20,122 nt of DNA from Lachnospiraceae bacterium (GTDB lineage Bacteria; Bacillota; Clostridia; Lachnospirales; Lachnospiraceae), in assembly GCA_900769175.1 (NCBI GenBank), contig CAAGFP010000084.1, positions 1-20,122 of the forward strand. The letters are read 5' to 3'. This document shows positions 1 through 7,833 of this stretch, piece by piece. Below the pieces are notes generated by a model. It was not told where the DNA came from, did not search any database, and saw only the letters and a list, made by a program, of their open reading frames with translations. Numbering within the stretch: the stretch's first letter is position 1; every line of letters starts with the position of its first letter. The translations under genes and the position numbers were made by a program.

Positions 1-54
1 AGAAACACAAATAGAAAATATAATTACATGTCACAAATTGATTTAGGAGGAAAA

Positions 55-870
55 ATGTCAGAATTGATTGGAATTATTAATTATCTGGATTTAGGCCCAG
101 GGTTTATTATTGCAGTTTATGTAATTACATTCCTGCTTGGAATCACAATCGGAAGTTTTTTAAATGTCTGTATTTTCCGTATTCCGCTAAAGCAGGAGAT
201 TGCGATTGAACGCTCTCATTGTATGTCCTGCGGGCATTATCTGAAGTGGTATGAACTGATTCCGCTATTCAGCTGGATGATTCAGGGCGGTAAATGCAGG
301 GCATGTAAAGCGAAGATTTCAAAACAGTATCCGATTGTTGAAGCAACAAACGGGTTGCTTTGGCTGCTTGTCTTGACGATATGGGGGTTGAGATTAGAAA
401 CGATTCTGTTTTGTATCTGTACTTCCTTATTGATTGTAATTTCGGTGATTGACGAACGGACTCAGGAGATACCGATTCAGTTAAACATCGGAATTGCAAT
501 TCTTGGTGTGCTTCGAATTGTTGTGGATGTAATTTTCCGTCAGGGACAGTGGTTGGAATTTGTGATAGGTTTTTTCACTGTCAGTACATTGTTCTTTTTG
601 ATTGTATTGATAACCAAAGGAAGAGGTATGGGAATGGGAGATGTGAAGCTCATGGCTGCTGCAGGACTTCTTTTGGGCTGGAAACATATTCTTTTGGCCA
701 TGATGCTTGGCTGTATCCTTGGGTCTGTCATTCATATTATCCGGATGAAAGTTGATAAAACGAAGGAACATGTTCTTGCATTCGGCCCCTATCTTTCCAT
801 GGGGATCTATTTAACCATTTTATTCGGAAATCCGATTTTGGAATGGTATCTTGGTTTTTTTAAACATTGA
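55..870 (+). CDS. pilD: Prepilin peptidase / N-methyltransferase (type IV pilus, A24 family)
   Basis: Membrane aspartic protease that cleaves the leader of type IV prepilins after glycine and, in bifunctional members, methylates the new N-terminus. Seen: an N-terminal hydrophobic segment, then the zinc-type pair CMSCG and CRACK typical of the N-terminal domain, several membrane segments, and both catalytic aspartates, in VIDERTQEIP and in the GMGD motif of GRGMGMGDVKL. The 271-residue length is normal for the bifunctional form. I chose the ATG at 55 over the in-frame ATG at 28 because AGGAGG lies at 45-50, between the two. The four prepilin-like genes downstream carry the G|FxxxE-type or G|AAL-type sites this enzyme would process. 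It is separated from pilMN by 234 bases containing a promoter, so it probably ends an upstream pilus transcript. Confidence 0.95.
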   Translation: MSELIGIINYLDLGPGFIIAVYVITFLLGITIGSFLNVCIFRIPLKQEIAIERSHCMSCGHYLKWYELIPLFSWMIQGGKCRACKAKISKQYPIVEATNGLLWLLVLTIWGLRLETILFCICTSLLIVISVIDERTQEIPIQLNIGIAILGVLRIVVDVIFRQGQWLEFVIGFFTVSTLFFLIVLITKGRGMGMGDVKLMAAAGLLLGWKHILLAMMLGCILGSVIHIIRMKVDKTKEHVLAFGPYLSMGIYLTILFGNPILEWYLGFFKH

Positions 871-968
871 ATTTAGACATAAATCGTTGAATTGCACAAA
901 AATAGAAAAACTGTTTTGATTAAAATACATAAAAAAATGAATACATTTAGGAAAACTTCTAATTTTGC

Positions 969-997
969 TTGTTTTAGAACAATGAATTTGGTATAAT
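969..997 (+). promoter_or_regulatory. Sigma-A-type promoter for the pilMN operon
   Basis: TTGTTT (969-974), a 17-base spacer, and a perfect TATAAT (992-997). The predicted transcript start is near 1004, giving a leader of about 100 bases before the pilMN ATG. The box quality and spacing are good; no mapping evidence is available from sequence alone. Confidence 0.7.
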
Positions 998-1050
998 TTG
1001 CTTAATTGTATAGGTATGCTTTGGGCGTAGTATGCATTTTTGAATTATTT

Positions 1051-1062
1051 CGGCCAAGGCCG
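1051..1062 (+). other. Short GC-rich inverted repeat in the pilMN leader
   Basis: CGGCCAAGGCCG can form a small stem (CGGC/GCCG, CAAG loop) in the predicted 5' leader, in otherwise AT-rich sequence. No T-run follows, so it is not a terminator. Upstream in the same leader GTATGC occurs twice as a direct repeat (1014-1019 and 1029-1034). I do not recognise a riboswitch here; the c-di-GMP-I core is absent. Confidence 0.4.
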
Positions 1063-1104
1063 ATTTAGTCAATACGAAACAAAATATGAAAGGGGAACGA
1101 AGAA

Positions 1105-2790
1105 ATGGAACAAAAATTATTGTCCATTTATATCGGCAATGACGTAACACGTATCTGTGAAGTTGTTAAGAAATCTTCAACAAGCATCATTGTAAACAAT
1201 GCTACCGAAGTTTCTACTCCGGGCGGTTCAATTGATGATGGTTACATAACAGATGTTAACGCTATCGCAGAAGCAATCAGAGGATGTGTGTTTGGTCGTG
1301 GATTCTCAGCAAGTAAGGTAATCTTCACCATCTCATCAAAGAAGATTGCAAATAAGGAAATTGTAATTCCTTATGTAAAGGGGGATAAGAAAATCTCTCA
1401 GATTATTTCAGCAAATTCAAGTGAGTATTTCCCGATGAGTGCCACGGGAGATTTCGTATTTGCGCATAGTGTAATGGAGAATTTCCAGGATAATGACGGA
1501 AAGAAAACCAGAATCACTGCAATTGCAGCTCCCAAGGATTTGGTTGAAGGATATTATGAAATCGCTGAGGAATTGAAGCTGAGCGTTGAAAGTATTGATT
1601 ATGTAGGTAACTCGGTACTTCAGCTCCTTTCTTTACAGATGAAGGATGATTCGACGGAATTGGTTCTTCAGATTGAAAAGGATGTAACATTCGTAAACGT
1701 TATGTCCGGTAAAGATATTATTCTTCAAAGATCAGTTCCTTATGGAAAGAATGCAGTTATCAATTCCATGATGGAAGTTAAGAAGTTAACGGAGAAAGAA
1801 GCGAAAGCACTCCTTTCAAACAAGAAAGCAATCGAAGAGCAGGTTACAGAAGAAGAATATGCAGAGGTTGTTCGTTACCTCATCAGTTCAATCGGACGTA
1901 TTGTTGAATATCACAGAAGCCGTAATCCGGAACGTATCATTGACGGTATCAAGGTATTCGGTGAAGGTTCTTCCATTGAAGGTATTGATGAAGTGCTTCA
2001 GCAGGAACTTGGCGCAGAGGTTACCCACTTTACTCAGCTTGCCGGCGTTAAGGTAAGCGGAAAAGCATATCTTACCTCTGAAACTGCGCTTCGCTACCTT
2101 GCAAACTTTGGTGCAGTATTGAATCCGATCGGATTGAATGTTACAACCGGTAAAGATAAAGAAAAAGCTGCCCAGAGCATGAATAAACTTCTTTATGCCG
2201 CTTTGGCATTGGCAGTGCTTGTTATGGTTGGTATCTGCTCGGTACAGTTGATTAAATACTTCACTTTGGATATGTCAAAGAAATTGATTGAAGCGGATAT
2301 TGCAGCGAAAGAAGATATTGAGGCGATTGCGCAGGATTATGAGAATGCGGTTGCTTCCTACAATATCGTAAAAGAATTTACGGACGGAACCGTTTCTGAT
2401 AATGAATTGATTCTTGAATTAATCCAGACGTTGGAACAAACACTTCCGGATACCTGTAAAGTAGAAGAGTTAAATGCTGTAGACGGAATGGTAACTGTGA
2501 AAATCGTATCTATGACAAAAGATGCTTATGCAGACATCATTGTTGAACTCGAAAAGAAAGATTTCGTTGCCAAAGTTGAAGTTGCAGCGATTTCAAATGC
2601 TGAATTGGTGAATACGGATCCTGAAACCAGTAAAGATATGCCTACAATCACCGGTGAAGTATCGGAAGTTGTAATCTATCTTGTAAATAATAAAGGAACT
2701 GATGTAAGCGATGAAGTTCAGAATGCCCTTTCACTTGCAGGAAGCAGTGTTCAGACAGAAGAAGTTGTTGAGGAAGGGGGAGCTGAATAA
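1105..2790 (+). CDS. pilMN: PilM-PilN fusion, type IV pilus inner-membrane alignment platform
   Basis: Residues 1-345 resemble PilM, the cytoplasmic actin-like (FtsA-fold) protein: a start like IYIGNDVT, a middle strand LVLQIEKDVTFVNV, and a C-terminal IKVFGEGSSIEGI corresponding to the adenosine loop. Residues about 361-383 form one membrane helix preceded by basic residues. Residues 384-561 are PilN-like, with a coiled-coil stretch followed by an alpha/beta domain. In most bacteria these are two proteins that bind through the PilN N-terminal peptide; here they are one 561-residue chain. Similar fusions are known in clostridia. The expected Asp and Gly of the phosphate-2 motif (DIG) read as QIE, so nucleotide binding may be altered. 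The start ATG has AAGGGGA upstream. The stop overlaps the pilO start by one base (TAATG), indicating translational coupling. The C-terminus is acidic. Confidence 0.88.
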   Translation: MEQKLLSIYIGNDVTRICEVVKKSSTSIIVNNATEVSTPGGSIDDGYITDVNAIAEAIRGCVFGRGFSASKVIFTISSKKIANKEIVIPYVKGDKKISQIISANSSEYFPMSATGDFVFAHSVMENFQDNDGKKTRITAIAAPKDLVEGYYEIAEELKLSVESIDYVGNSVLQLLSLQMKDDSTELVLQIEKDVTFVNVMSGKDIILQRSVPYGKNAVINSMMEVKKLTEKEAKALLSNKKAIEEQVTEEEYAEVVRYLISSIGRIVEYHRSRNPERIIDGIKVFGEGSSIEGIDEVLQQELGAEVTHFTQLAGVKVSGKAYLTSETALRYLANFGAVLNPIGLNVTTGKDKEKAAQSMNKLLYAALALAVLVMVGICSVQLIKYFTLDMSKKLIEADIAAKEDIEAIAQDYENAVASYNIVKEFTDGTVSDNELILELIQTLEQTLPDTCKVEELNAVDGMVTVKIVSMTKDAYADIIVELEKKDFVAKVEVAAISNAELVNTDPETSKDMPTITGEVSEVVIYLVNNKGTDVSDEVQNALSLAGSSVQTEEVVEEGGAE

Positions 2791-3497
2791 TGAAAATTAG
2801 TGATAGAGATTTTAAATTGATTATGATCGTTATCATAGCTGTTGTAATAGCACTTCCTATTTTGTTTGTAATCCGGCCGACAAAAGAGAAGATTGATGCG
2901 GTTACGGCTGAAATTGCAACTTTATCGGAGAGACAGTCATACTTATCACAGCTTGATGCAAACAGAAGTTTCTATCTTGACAGTATTGAATTGCTTAACA
3001 AAGAAAGAAACAAATTAATCGAAGGTTATGCAGAAGGAATTAAAGGTGAGAATTCCATTATGTTCCTTGCAAATACTGAAAGAGATATTCCTATCAAGAT
3101 GAAAGCAATTGCTTTCGTGGAAGAAGAACCGACTACAATTTCTGAGGGGTATACGAATGAAAACGGTGAGTATGTGGAAGGGCTTGCAGCTATTACACAG
3201 ACTGCAACCGTAGCATATCTTGATAAGTATGAAAACGTTAAGAGTTTCTTGTCCTATATTAAGAATACAAAGACCAGAATGGTAGTGAAATCCATTTCTA
3301 TGAAACTGAATACTGAAACCGGACTGATTGATGGAGTCTTTGTTTTGGATCAGTATGCAATTTCAGGTGAAGGCAGAACCTTAAAGAAGGCAGTAATTCC
3401 TGAATTTACACGCGGTATGGAGAATATTTTCGGTAACTATACGGTGGTTGGCGAAGAGGAAGAAGAACAAGAACAAGAACAAGAGGAAGAAGATTAA
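2790..3497 (+). CDS. pilO: PilO-like type IV pilus assembly protein
   Basis: PilO is a bitopic inner-membrane protein that pairs with PilN and links the cytoplasmic PilM platform to pilin entry. Seen: a short cytoplasmic N-terminus, one membrane helix at residues 10-29, a coiled-coil segment at about 35-75, then an extracytoplasmic alpha/beta domain. At 235 residues it is slightly longer than usual because of an acidic glutamate/glutamine tail in the last 14 or so residues. The assignment rests mainly on position directly after pilMN, topology and size; sequence motifs in this family are weak. The ATG overlaps the pilMN stop (TAATG), with the SD GGGGGAG inside pilMN. Confidence 0.8.
   Translation: MKISDRDFKLIMIVIIAVVIALPILFVIRPTKEKIDAVTAEIATLSERQSYLSQLDANRSFYLDSIELLNKERNKLIEGYAEGIKGENSIMFLANTERDIPIKMKAIAFVEEEPTTISEGYTNENGEYVEGLAAITQTATVAYLDKYENVKSFLSYIKNTKTRMVVKSISMKLNTETGLIDGVFVLDQYAISGEGRTLKKAVIPEFTRGMENIFGNYTVVGEEEEEQEQEQEEED
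3465..3482 (+). repeat. Hexanucleotide repeat (GAACAA)3 in the pilO 3' end
   Basis: Three perfect copies of GAACAA, flanked by GAA/GAG codons, encode a Glu-Gln run in the acidic PilO tail. Gain or loss of whole units would keep the reading frame, changing only tail length. Confidence 0.8.
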
Positions 3498-3504
3498 TAT
3501 TTAT

Positions 3505-3535
3505 TTTCCGGTGATGCCTTGTGCATCACCGGAAA
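3505..3535 (+). terminator. 13-bp perfect hairpin after pilO (weak terminator or processing site)
   Basis: TTTCCGGTGATGC (3505-3517), loop CTTGT, and its exact complement at 3523-3535. Only TGTTTG follows, not a long T-run, so termination would be partial at best. It lies 8 bases after the pilO stop and immediately before a second hairpin. It could protect the upstream mRNA end or act as an attenuator between the platform genes and the pilin genes. Confidence 0.6.
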
Positions 3536-3547
3536 TGTTTGAATATT

Positions 3548-3584
3548 TATAGAATAGAAGCTAATTTCTAGCTCCTATTCTATA
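3548..3584 (+). repeat. Second tandem inverted repeat between pilO and pilin genes
   Basis: Arms of 16 bases (3548-3563 and 3569-3584) are complementary at 15 of 16 positions with a 5-base loop ATTTC. No T-run follows. It sits 13 bases after the previous hairpin and 30 bases before the next start codon. No clear promoter is seen between it and that gene, so the pilin genes probably depend on transcription passing through both hairpins. Confidence 0.65.
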
Positions 3585-3614
3585 AGTGTTTGAGTAAAAA
3601 AGGGGAGAGGATGT

Positions 3615-4157
3615 ATGAAAACATTTAAACATTTAAAACGGAACAAAGGTTTTTCGCTGGTTGAAGTTTTGATGGCTGTCTGTATATTAGGCCTTGTTGC
3701 GGCTCCGATTCTTCAAATGTTTTATTCTTCTTATTCCATGTCTTTAAAGTCTAAACAGACTTTGGCGGCGGCTGATTTAACACAGCATATTATGGAATAT
3801 GTTTCGGCGAATTCATTTGACGATTATACTTCGGCAAGCAATGCTGCTTTGACCAGGCAGGGAGTGTATTCTTATTATTTCGATAATGGCATGGGTTTAC
3901 CGCATTATGTATTTCCGGGTGGGCCGGTTGTTGCGGGTGGTTCCATAAGTACGGCAAATGCTCCGACTTTGTATAAAGCCAAATTCATTGGAGTGAATTA
4001 TTCGGGTTATAAATTCAATGTTAATATTACTATCAGTGCGGATCCGGCTGTAATGTCTGATGACTATTTCACTTACACCGTGAATGTAGAAATCAAGGAC
4101 GAAACCGGAAGTTATAGTTATCATACGGCAACAACACAGATTGTTAACAAGTATTAA
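3615..4157 (+). CDS. Type IV prepilin-like minor pilin, PilV/GspI class
   Basis: Begins with a short basic leader and a textbook prepilin site: NKG at 10-12, then FSLVEVLMAVCILGL with Glu at mature position 5, leading into the hydrophobic N-terminal helix. After processing by PilD the protein would be about 168 residues, a normal minor-pilin size. The EVLMA start is characteristic of the PilV/GspI family. It likely belongs to the priming/tip complex together with the next three genes. The start ATG at 3615 is preceded by AGGGGAGAGG; a nearby ATG at 3611 is out of frame. The exact name (pilV, pilI or other) cannot be fixed from sequence inspection, so no symbol is given. Confidence 0.85.
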   Translation: MKTFKHLKRNKGFSLVEVLMAVCILGLVAAPILQMFYSSYSMSLKSKQTLAAADLTQHIMEYVSANSFDDYTSASNAALTRQGVYSYYFDNGMGLPHYVFPGGPVVAGGSISTANAPTLYKAKFIGVNYSGYKFNVNITISADPAVMSDDYFTYTVNVEIKDETGSYSYHTATTQIVNKY

Positions 4158-4173
4158 AAAAGGGGGAGAGAAA

Positions 4174-5835
4174 ATGAAAAAGGAAAGAAAGACCGATTTT
4201 TTGATAAGGAATAACCGTGGTGCTGCTTTGGTTTCTGTAATGATTGCTGTTGCTTTCGTTACAATCCTTGCTTCATCTCTTCTGTATATTACATATACAA
4301 ATTATCAGATGAAGGTTATGAACTTGGAATCCAAGAACAATTTCTATGAAACCAATGGTGAGTTGACAAAGGTTACTTCCACATTCAGAAATAACATTGT
4401 AAAGGCTACGAATCCGAAGACAGAAATTCTTAATTTCTGCCCGAATGATCCGCTTGGGGCGAAGGATACTACGAGATACAGCGTTGTAGATGTTGTTAAA
4501 CTTGCTTATCCCTCGGCAACCGGAAATGCGAATTACGCAACCATTACTCAGGGAAGCGATACCTTTACCTTTACTTCCACGAATAACAATTTTTCGGCGG
4601 TTAACGATCCATTAAACAATACGATTACAATTTATACCTTGCGTGATTTTCAGGTAACACAGAAGAATGCAAGTGGCTATGAGAATAAAGTAAAAACCGA
4701 TATTGTATTAAAGGTACAGGAAGTTCCCACCGGTAAAGATGCCGGCGGTGTCGGAGAATTCTCCATGCTTATGGATGGAACATTGGATGTAAATACAAGT
4801 AATTTCGGATGCTTAAGTTTATATGGGAATACCTTCGTAAGCTCCTATGATGGTTCGGTTGATACACATGGTGCTTATTATGTTAAACCCGGTGGTCAGA
4901 CAAAACCTGCAGTTCATCTTGGCGGAGAGTCTAAGATGAATATTATCGGAGATTATATGGTTGTATTCGGTGACCTGGTTATGGATGGAAACTCCTGTCT
5001 CTATATTGGAAACGGATCATTAACCGTTTACGGAGATATCATTTTAAAAGAACATGCAACTTTGATTTGCAATGGGGATATTTTCATGCTTGATGAACCG
5101 CTTCCCGGAAGAGCAACGATAAGTGATATTTATGTTCCTGCCGGTAAGACGAAAGCGGATTATGTTTTCCCTTCCACATTAACGGTTAGCAGAGTTCAAT
5201 GGTCATCTTTTGAGAATTTCTGTCAGACCATTCATTTGACTGACACAGATCAGGCTCAACTTACGGATGATAAGATTGGTTTGATTAATCAGATTGCCGA
5301 TACGATTACAAACTATGGCGGAAAAGGTGATGTGAGTATTGCGGATTGGGATAATAACTGGAATGTCAATGGTTCTTCAAAGTTTAATACCAATTTCTAT
5401 GGCATCTCATGTGGTGTGGCATTTAACAGACAAACTACCATAAATGGTGATTATAAGAATTACTTATTATTTAATTTATCACCCGGTGCAGAGATTCGAG
5501 AATCGAATGTTAATACAACCATTATTTCAAAGAATCCGTTAAAGGTAGATCAATTCCATGATATAATGTTGACAAAGATTGGTTCGGAAACCTTTAATTA
5601 CTTAACTGTAGACAGTGATGATACAGCGAATCCTTATTATAATCCAAGCATTCATAAGTTTTCTTTCCAGATTTCGAATGGTGCAAACGGAACGATTTCT
5701 GCAGGTGATTTCTTTAAGGATGATTGTAATACAACAGTTAATAATATGTTGAAGAGTTCTACCGGTGGTGCAGGCGGAACCCCTATGTTTTACAGTTCCT
5801 TACAGTTTACTGAATTCGATAAGGACTGGAACTAG
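4174..5835 (+). CDS. Large pilin-like protein, PilX/GspK class, with repeat-rich body
   Basis: The leader ends in NNRG (residues 13-16), followed by AALVSVMIAVAFVTILASSL, the hydrophobic helix of a prepilin. The mature position 5 is Ser, not Glu; lack of Glu5 is a hallmark of GspK, the pseudopilin that caps the tip of the GspH-I-J-K complex. At 553 residues it is far larger than ordinary minor pilins. Its middle (about residues 200-310) has glycine-rich, regularly spaced strands such as MNIIGDYMVVFGDLVMDGN and LTVYGDIILKEHATLICNGD, suggesting a beta-helix-like fold. I chose the ATG at 4174, which has AGGGGGAG at 4161-4168; an in-frame TTG lies further upstream inside the preceding gene. Context and N-terminus support a tip pilin or adhesin; the body function is unknown. 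Confidence 0.75.
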   Translation: MKKERKTDFLIRNNRGAALVSVMIAVAFVTILASSLLYITYTNYQMKVMNLESKNNFYETNGELTKVTSTFRNNIVKATNPKTEILNFCPNDPLGAKDTTRYSVVDVVKLAYPSATGNANYATITQGSDTFTFTSTNNNFSAVNDPLNNTITIYTLRDFQVTQKNASGYENKVKTDIVLKVQEVPTGKDAGGVGEFSMLMDGTLDVNTSNFGCLSLYGNTFVSSYDGSVDTHGAYYVKPGGQTKPAVHLGGESKMNIIGDYMVVFGDLVMDGNSCLYIGNGSLTVYGDIILKEHATLICNGDIFMLDEPLPGRATISDIYVPAGKTKADYVFPSTLTVSRVQWSSFENFCQTIHLTDTDQAQLTDDKIGLINQIADTITNYGGKGDVSIADWDNNWNVNGSSKFNTNFYGISCGVAFNRQTTINGDYKNYLLFNLSPGAEIRESNVNTTIISKNPLKVDQFHDIMLTKIGSETFNYLTVDSDDTANPYYNPSIHKFSFQISNGANGTISAGDFFKDDCNTTVNNMLKSSTGGAGGTPMFYSSLQFTEFDKDWN

Positions 5836-5844
5836 GAGGTGCCT

Positions 5845-6324
5845 ATGAAAAAGAACAATAAAGGTTTTTCCTATGTTGAACTTATGATTGTTATTGCAAT
5901 CATGGGAATTGTAGTTGGTTTGGTTTCGCTTTCCTTTACATTGGTAGATCGTACGAATGTAGCGAAAGCAGGCGACCGATTGATATCGGTTCTTAATCAG
6001 GGAAGGACCAATGCTTTGACGAAAGGTTCTTCTAGCGGGTATGTATATTTCACAAAAAAGAATGGCGCTTTATATGCATATGTTGGACCGCAGATTTCTG
6101 CAATAGATTATGGTACGCAGAATTGGGAACGTATTTCCAGCCGTGCAATAGATGTTAATCTTGTAGGCTCTTCGATTAATGAAGGTGATTTACGATTTGT
6201 GCAGTTCTCACAAGCAACCGGAGCCCCTGCCGCAGGTATTTCACTTTCGTTTGTCCTATCCTCCGGTGGGAAATCATGCAGTGTATTCATTGATGCATAT
6301 ACAGGCAAAACTACGAAACAATAA
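5845..6324 (+). CDS. Type IV prepilin-like minor pilin, GspH/FimT class
   Basis: A seven-residue leader MKKNNKG is followed by FSYVELMIVIAIMGIVVGL, with Glu at mature position 5. The segment AKAGDRLISVLNQGRTNALT matches the conserved helix of GspH/FimT pilins, in which small residues and Arg/Ala alternate before the first beta strand. The 159-residue length fits. The ATG at 5845 has AGGAGGT at 5834-5840. An in-frame GTG at 5839 lies inside that SD and is not a credible start. The gene begins 9 bases after the stop of the previous pilin gene, so the two are surely co-translated. In GspH-I-J-K logic this protein adds after the tip trimer and connects it to the major pilin. Confidence 0.85.
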   Translation: MKKNNKGFSYVELMIVIAIMGIVVGLVSLSFTLVDRTNVAKAGDRLISVLNQGRTNALTKGSSSGYVYFTKKNGALYAYVGPQISAIDYGTQNWERISSRAIDVNLVGSSINEGDLRFVQFSQATGAPAAGISLSFVLSSGGKSCSVFIDAYTGKTTKQ

Positions 6325-6336
6325 AGGGAGGAGAGA

Positions 6337-7620
6337 ATGATGAAAAAATGTAATAAAGGTTATTCATTAGTGGAATTACTGGTGGCGTTGGCAATCTTTT
6401 CCCTTGTCATGGTGGGGATTGTAACGATAATGAGATCAACATCCGCTTCTTATAAATCAGGTATTGAGGAAGCTACGGTTCAGGAGGAAGTACAGATTGC
6501 CTCGAATCAGATTAGTGATATATTGATTGATGCCAGGGATATTATTACTACTTCAAATCCTTATAAGTTTAAGGATGCAAATTCGGATACAATTGCACTT
6601 CAATACGTTTCTGCTGACAAACAGGTGAAATTGATTGCTGCAGACGGAAGTACACATATACTTGCGGACAATGTTACCACTTTTAGTATTTCCGGTCTTA
6701 GAAAAGAACAGAATGCTGACAATGTCTGTGTATTAAATCTTGGTATGACTTATCAGGGAGCATCCTATTCTTCAAAGAAGGAAATCTGCTTCCGAAATAA
6801 TATCGAGGATAAGGATTTCAATGATATTGTTCATGTTTCCGGCGGCGCAGCGACTCCGATGTCCGGATATAAAGCAGAAGTTGAAATCAGAAGATATGAA
6901 GCGTTTGATGCATCTGCAGCATATGATATCGTTTCGGATGCTGTATTAAGTGCATCCTGTAGCGGAAAGTATGAATTGGTTGAGACAACCAATCCGCATA
7001 TTTCCGGTAAATCACAGTATCAGGTTGTATTGAATAATGCTTATAAGATGGCATTTAATGACAGAATCGCAAAGAGTGAGAAATGTGAACTTGTCGGAAA
7101 GAATTCATCAGGTACAGAAGTGAAACTTCTTCTTTATACCGAAAAGGTAGAATTCGCCGGTACCGATAATATTTATGTCGTAAATTACAACAATACAACC
7201 AATGCCGGTTACGGAACCTATATGGACGTAAAAGGAATCAACATGAATGAAGCCTGCAAGGCAGTTACGGTTACCTGTTCAACAGAACTTTATGACGGAA
7301 GCAATACGTATTCAAACGGTACCTATACATTAAACAGTAAGACGGATTGTAAGGATATGAAGCCTAACTGTGGCGGAAACTATAACGGTGCTGGTGGAAA
7401 TCTTGACTTCGTTGCTATGGGACTCGTTCCGGATCCTAATTCTGCCGGAATGATGATTACAAAAGCAAATGATGCGTTGAATGTAAAGAGCGCAGCGGCT
7501 TCAAAGTTCTATAATAACAAAAAGAGTACCATTACATTTAAGTTGAACATTAACGGCTATAGTTATACAATCGTTTATAAGTTCTATATTGAAGGTTCCG
7601 ATGTACTCGCTCAGCTTTAA
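6337..7620 (+). CDS. Type IV prepilin-like minor pilin, PilW/GspJ class
   Basis: Leader MMKKCNKG, then YSLVELLVALAIFSLVMVG with Glu at mature position 5, followed by a long helix (SGIEEATVQEEVQIASNQIS) typical of PilW/GspJ proteins. At 427 residues it is large for the class; the C-terminal half is rich in Asn, Thr, Tyr and Gly and has several cysteines, consistent with a secreted beta-rich domain. Tandem ATGs at 6337 and 6340 follow GGGAGG (6326-6331); spacing of 5 or 8 bases does not decide between them. It is the last gene of the pilus unit, followed by an intrinsic terminator 28 bases after the stop. The C-terminal function (adhesion or tip structure) is not recognisable. Confidence 0.8.
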   Translation: MMKKCNKGYSLVELLVALAIFSLVMVGIVTIMRSTSASYKSGIEEATVQEEVQIASNQISDILIDARDIITTSNPYKFKDANSDTIALQYVSADKQVKLIAADGSTHILADNVTTFSISGLRKEQNADNVCVLNLGMTYQGASYSSKKEICFRNNIEDKDFNDIVHVSGGAATPMSGYKAEVEIRRYEAFDASAAYDIVSDAVLSASCSGKYELVETTNPHISGKSQYQVVLNNAYKMAFNDRIAKSEKCELVGKNSSGTEVKLLLYTEKVEFAGTDNIYVVNYNNTTNAGYGTYMDVKGINMNEACKAVTVTCSTELYDGSNTYSNGTYTLNSKTDCKDMKPNCGGNYNGAGGNLDFVAMGLVPDPNSAGMMITKANDALNVKSAAASKFYNNKKSTITFKLNINGYSYTIVYKFYIEGSDVLAQL

Positions 7621-7648
7621 TTTGAATTAATTCGTATCTAAATGTAAT

Positions 7649-7682
7649 AAAACGCCGAATCGTATATATGGTTCGGCGTTTT
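7649..7682 (+). terminator. Intrinsic terminator closing the pilus operon
   Basis: AAAACGCCGAA (7649-7659) pairs perfectly with TTCGGCGTTTT (7672-7682), leaving a 12-base loop. A-tract upstream and T-tract downstream give a GC-rich core with a U-run in the transcript. It sits 28 bases after the PilW-like stop. Confidence 0.85.
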
Positions 7683-7777
7683 GAGTTATATAATTGTATA
7701 AAAAAGAAACATAATTAGATGCTGTTCAAAAAATATTGAGAATCTGATTGATAATAAGTGTATTTTTTTGACCTTTG

Positions 7778-7786
7778 TGATATAAT
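7778..7786 (+). promoter_or_regulatory. Extended -10 promoter for the small membrane protein gene
   Basis: TGATATAAT: a perfect TATAAT (7781-7786) with the TGn extension. No good -35 box is found at 16-18 bases, which is usual for extended -10 promoters. The predicted start near 7793 gives a leader of about 40 bases before the ATG at 7834. Confidence 0.55.
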
Positions 7787-7833
7787 ATTTTTAAGTTTTT
7801 GGTAAATTATTAAACTGAAATGGAGGTATTGCC

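Noticed and set aside
28..57. ATG at 28 as the pilD start
   Set aside because: No SD precedes it, while AGGAGG at 45-50 serves the in-frame ATG at 55.
4141..4173. TTG at 4141 as the start of the GspK-like gene
   Set aside because: It lies inside the previous gene, and the ATG at 4174 has a strong AGGGGGAG and yields a normal prepilin leader.
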